A stretch of DNA of 64,000 nucleotides from Coprinus comatus (Eukaryota > Basidiomycota > Agaricomycetes > Agaricales > Agaricaceae), in NCBI GenBank assembly GCA_034638255.1, contig JAWPGT010000022.1, positions 1 to 64,000 on the forward strand. The letters run 5' to 3'. Positions within the stretch are counted from its first letter, which is position 1, and each line of letters starts with the position of its first letter. Positions 61,401 to 64,000 of this stretch are shown here, one piece after another. The position numbers and the translations under genes were made by a program. The notes beneath the pieces were generated by a model. It saw nothing but the letters and a program-made list of their open reading frames with translations, had not been told where the DNA came from and did not search any database.

Positions 61401-61847
61401 GATTTCTACAGTTCTTCCGCCTTCTGATGCGGGTGATGATGAAGTATATTCTTCTTCCTCTTCCTCTTCTACTTCGTCAATACGTTCTGTATAAGTCTCG
61501 AGGGATGACGCAGTGGGAGTATCGTCTTCATTTGACTGAAGATAAGATTGAACAAGATTATTATGCCAGACTGTTGATTCATCTACAGTTGCTGTTCGTC
61601 CAAAACCAGGATAACCGGTAAGAGTGGATGTAGTTGCTGTAGAAGAGGTAGAAGACGAATGATGATGAAAATGCTGAGGAATGCGAAGAGGTGGCTGAAG
61701 ACTTGTCCAGGCTCTGAGGATGGCAGTAAAGGCCCCAAGATCTGGTTCCTCGTCTGATGTGAGCATCTCAGAACTTGCAGACACCTCAGAATCCGAGAAG
61801 AGAGGGGTCGTTGGAGTTGTCAGTGTTGACTGAGTAAAGTCGCTCAT
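55442..61847 (-). CDS. Very long low-complexity protein with C-terminal NYN (PIN-like RNase) domain
   Basis: Modelled as one gene with six exons: 61847-59624, 59097-57210, 57121-56430, 56372-about 55743, about 55682-55616, about 55552-55442; all junction phases agree, giving roughly 1,870 residues. The C-terminal NYN domain, a PIN-like nuclease fold used in RNA processing, starts at HVFIDHSNILIGFLSWLKR, continues in GRPVSRRAVTASSPLYQSMETIERLGYEVNVFMRVP and YREQGVDELLQLKLHQAIA...ILATGDGNVGQFNEDGFLGAV, and ends ALKHGWRVELYAWEDGLS...FAECLIEFAW; acidic residues of the active site (FIDH, DGN) are present. The first two exons are Ser-, Gln-, Asn- and Glu-rich with runs such as QQQQQQQQ and alternating KE. 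The first intron (526 nt) is about ten times the local norm and holds a CT-rich tract, so two adjacent genes (61847-59574 and 59113-55442) remain possible. Confidence 0.75.
58519..58556. repeat. Hexanucleotide repeat (ccttttt-type) encoding alternating Lys-Glu
   Basis: Six or so copies of a cctttt unit inside the NYN gene; on the coding (minus) strand it encodes a (KE)n run. It is an in-frame coding microsatellite, prone to length change in whole-codon-pair steps. Confidence 0.8.
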
Positions 61848-61894
61848 GGTTCAAAGGAGAAAGAAAGATGTGGTGAACAACGTGGTGCATGCTA

Positions 61895-62816
61895 TCATAC
61901 ACGTTGTTGACGCTGTAATAGTATTGTTGCTACTATTGCCCCAATCACAAATCCAGCTATTCCCTGCATATTCATATGTATACCACCGTCCTTCTCAAAT
62001 GACTTTGGATCAACGCCCCTAAACTCTTTTGAGCTCTTATGTGCACTTTCTAATGCTGGAAGTCCATCCAAACTCTTAGCATTATTATTCTCCCAATACC
62101 ACTTCAACCCATTCTGTCCTTTATTTCCCCTCACATCTTCACCATCTTTCATTGCTGCAACACTATGCAACTTGTTTCGATCACGTTTGAATTCGAATAT
62201 TGGAATGGCAAATCCACATGACTAATTCGGTTCATTTTAGACAAGTATAACTTAATAGAATAGAAAATATCTCTTACTGTTCCAACTTTGTAAATATTAA
62301 TCACAATCACTGCTCGGGATCCTACTTGTCGGTTATCTTCAGGTAACAACGCTTCATATTCTGGTGTACCAAATTCATACACCGTTCCTAAAATCACCAT
62401 TTAACATTTTGTATCTCTGAGAAAAGAAAAGAAATCTTACCAGTTCCAAATAATCTACAAATTCTAGGCGGTCCTTCAAAAGCCTGAAACAGAATCGTAA
62501 TCCTCCCATTCCCTTTTTCCTTCAAATGCGCAATCGTTTCATTTCCTTTTATATTATACTATTTAGTACTAGCACTAGCACCCCACAATCATGATTCATG
62601 ATTCACGAGAAATTGGAAGAACATACCACTACCAGTCAAATCCTCATACCAAACCTTCCTATTATCAACAACATTAAAACTCTTCCCAAAATTCCCTTTA
62701 GGCGAAACATTAACATGTCCAGATCCTATTAAAGGAGCCGTAGCAACCCAAAATATTTTTTGAGTTTGGATCCAAGGTATTAAGAAGTCTGGTATTTCTT
62801 CATAGAATTTTCCCAT
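61895..62816 (-). CDS. Pyridoxamine 5'-phosphate oxidase family protein (FMN split barrel) with C-terminal membrane helix
   Basis: Predicted flavin-binding protein of the pyridoxamine-phosphate-oxidase-like split-barrel family; fungal members of this type are uncharacterised and need not oxidise vitamin B6. ATG 62816: MGKFYEEIPDFLIPWIQTQK, IFWVATAPLIGSGHVNVSPKG, FNVVDNRKVWYEDLTGSG, then NGRITILFQAFEGPPRICRLFGTG, VYEFGTPEYEALLPEDN, SRAVIVINIYKVGTSCGFAIPIFEF. The C-terminus departs from the core fold: a charged linker (LKWYWENNNAKSLDGLP, then ALESAHKSSKEFRGV) and a hydrophobic segment IAGFVIGAIVATILLQRQQRV, suggesting tail anchoring in a membrane. Exons are separated by short introns. The stop is only 47 nt from the start of the downstream NYN gene on the same strand, leaving almost no room for a separate promoter. 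Confidence 0.87.
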
Positions 62817-63466
62817 TATTTTTCCCCCCTTTCTTCTTCCAAAAATTTCAAAGTTGAGAGTTATATGTAAGTGTTTCTGTGGTGATTTGCTTAGGTGAGT
62901 GGTGGAATGGAAGTGGGTTATTACAGTAGATAAAGGTGTTTGGAGTGTGGAGTCGAATAAAAAAAAAAGTGGAGTCTTGTCTTCTTGGGATTACAGAGTA
63001 CAATTTATTACTATCATCCTCTATATAAATACTATAGCAATCCTAGACCCTGAGAAGAGAAGATTAAAGCTGTAAGCTTCGGAAAAGTAGGGTCGAAGGA
63101 GAGTTATATACAGGGGTAGATGTCGAAGAGTTGATTCAGGGAATTAATTTACTTTATATTAACGATGTTCTCTTACCTCCAGTAACAGTACTGCTTACAT
63201 GCTATTATTGAACCCCTAATTTGAACCCCGACTTCGAACTTCTTGTAAAGATGTATTACTGTCGCTGATGTGCATAGTATACACCATCTAAACGCTGTTC
63301 AGATAGAATTTTTGAACAAGTGTATTTATACTAAATAGATTTGGATATAGATTTGGAAAGTGAGTGAGAGGGGCACTGTAACCACTGGTATCGGAATTAT
63401 GTCTGCACTAACGAGTGGCTGAGAAAAGTGACGGTCAAAAAAAAAAAAATGAGTATGCAAAAAGGA
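62817..63466. other. Intergenic region, no gene recognised
   Basis: About 650 nt between the flavoprotein start and the tRNA-Asp gene. Contains A-runs near 62961-62970 and 63438-63449; the latter lies 3' of the tRNA-Asp gene on the transcribed strand and can act as the polymerase III terminator. Confidence 0.5.
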
Positions 63467-63544
63467 CTCTCTGTCGGGGAGTCGAACCCCGCTTTCGCGC
63501 GGTCAATGACAGGCGCGTGTACTAAACCGATATACTAACAGAGA
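63467..63544 (-). tRNA. tRNA-Asp(GUC) with a 5-nt intron
   Basis: Minus strand: acceptor TCTCTGT pairs with ACAGAGA and discriminator G; D-arm GTATATCGGTTTAGTAC, as is usual for eukaryotic tRNA-Asp; anticodon stem CGCGC/GCGCG; T-arm CGGGG-TTCGACT-CCCCG. The sequence between the anticodon stem strands is 12 nt, CTGTCATTGACC. A normal 7-nt loop CTGTCAC with anticodon GTC is obtained if TTGAC is a 5-nt intron after position 37. The mature length is 73 nt. Discriminator G is expected for aspartate. Confidence 0.88.
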
Positions 63545-63739
63545 CATGTTCAACGGAATTGCATTTAAAAATTTATCCAATTTGAAATACACAATCACCC
63601 GCGTCTATAGGATCACACATTGGTCAAGCGCGTCTCTCATTTACGCCTTGACATCTCACCGTGACAATCCTCTCTTGAACCAAAGAAGCACAGCTCACTC
63701 GTTAAAACACTTTGGATTGGAGATTCCTAGATAGAGCAA

Positions 63740-64000
63740 ATGTCAAATTCAAAATCATCTCCCTCAGGGAGAACGGCACATGCAAGAGCGATTCTAGGTC
63801 CCGAATTACATGATCAACTTTCGAAAACAAAGGTTTTGTTGGTTGGTGCTGGTGGTATTGGTTGTGAATTATGTATGTATTGGTTTTTTTCTTGGTTTTA
63901 TTTTTATTTCTTGCTGCTCGTTTGCGAATGCAAATGATAATGTATACCCTCGCTGCGTTGTGTGGACGGTAGAAATTTGGATCTCTGAAACGCATATCTT
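63740..64000 (+). CDS. UBA2: SUMO-activating enzyme subunit UBA2, N-terminal exon, truncated by window edge
   Basis: Catalytic subunit of the SUMO E1 (with AOS1), which adenylates SUMO and passes it to UBC9 in the nucleus. Only the first exon is confidently present, 63740-63872: MSNSKSSPSGRTAHARAILG, then PELHDQLSKTKVLLVGAGGIGCEL, the start of the adenylation domain with its nucleotide-binding GxGGIG motif. A GTATGT donor follows at 63873, leaving the exon in phase 1. The nearest visible acceptor, near 63972, would give an immediate stop, so the next exon probably lies beyond the window. The ARxILGPELHDQL start distinguishes it from UBA1 and UBA3, though UBA3/ThiF relatives cannot be fully excluded from 44 residues. 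Confidence 0.82.

Noticed and set aside
63972..64000. Second exon of UBA2 after the TAG near 63972
   Set aside because: Joining it to the first exon in phase 1 creates an immediate stop codon, so the true next exon is probably outside the window.
1..64000. CRISPR arrays, bacterial operons, ribosomal RNA genes
   Set aside because: None seen; the sequence is eukaryotic and intron-rich, and no array of regularly spaced repeats exists outside the peptide gene.

Overview
This is a fungal nuclear window. Coding regions are broken by many short introns (mostly 50-65 nt, GT...AG), the protein families are typical of mushroom-forming basidiomycetes (Agaricomycetes), and two intron-containing tRNA genes are present. 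The genus cannot be read from the sequence. All calls come from reading the sequence by eye; exon models rest on splice-site consensus and phase agreement.

Layout: (1) 1-4701, two tandem family-90 glycosyltransferase (GT90/CAP10-like) genes on +, the first cut by the window edge, the second carrying a 1-nt frameshift. (2) 5406-10865, a histidine-phosphatase-superfamily protein (-), a secreted PLC-like phosphodiesterase (+) and a TauD-type 2-oxoglutarate dioxygenase (+). (3) 12494-14434, a flavin-dependent halogenase (-) resembling the ArmH enzymes of melleolide biosynthesis, followed by about 4.9 kb with no recognisable gene. (4) 19326-21601, a third, diverged GT90 gene (-); 22105-23750, a C2H2 zinc-finger protein (+). 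(5) 25493-32354, a cytochrome P450 (-), a divergent chromodomain/SET histone methyltransferase (+) and a small EXPERA-like membrane protein (-). (6) 34573-34984, a small secreted precursor with five Lys-Arg (Kex2-type) sites separating near-identical PYPPGW peptides, organised like yeast alpha-factor. (7) 38378-41215, glycyl-tRNA synthetase with two in-frame starts that suggest mitochondrial and cytosolic forms. (8) 41216-50157, mostly gene-poor, with one small hypothetical gene. (9) 50158-52894, tRNA-Lys(UUU), the autophagy modifier ATG12 and a seven-helix-type membrane protein, all on -. (10) 54256-54703, a terminal-inverted-repeat element. (11) 55442-61847, a very long low-complexity protein ending in a NYN (PIN-like RNase) domain; 61895-62816, a pyridoxamine-phosphate-oxidase-like flavoprotein; 63467-63544, tRNA-Asp; and the start of the SUMO-activating enzyme UBA2 at the right edge.

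Housekeeping genes (glycyl-tRNA synthetase, ATG12, UBA2, tRNAs, the SET protein) are interleaved with accessory genes (GT90 array, halogenase, dioxygenase, P450). No polyketide synthase, NRPS or terpene synthase is visible, so the halogenase, dioxygenase and P450 do not form an obvious biosynthetic cluster. The most interesting locus is the Kex2-type repeat-peptide precursor at 34573-34984.
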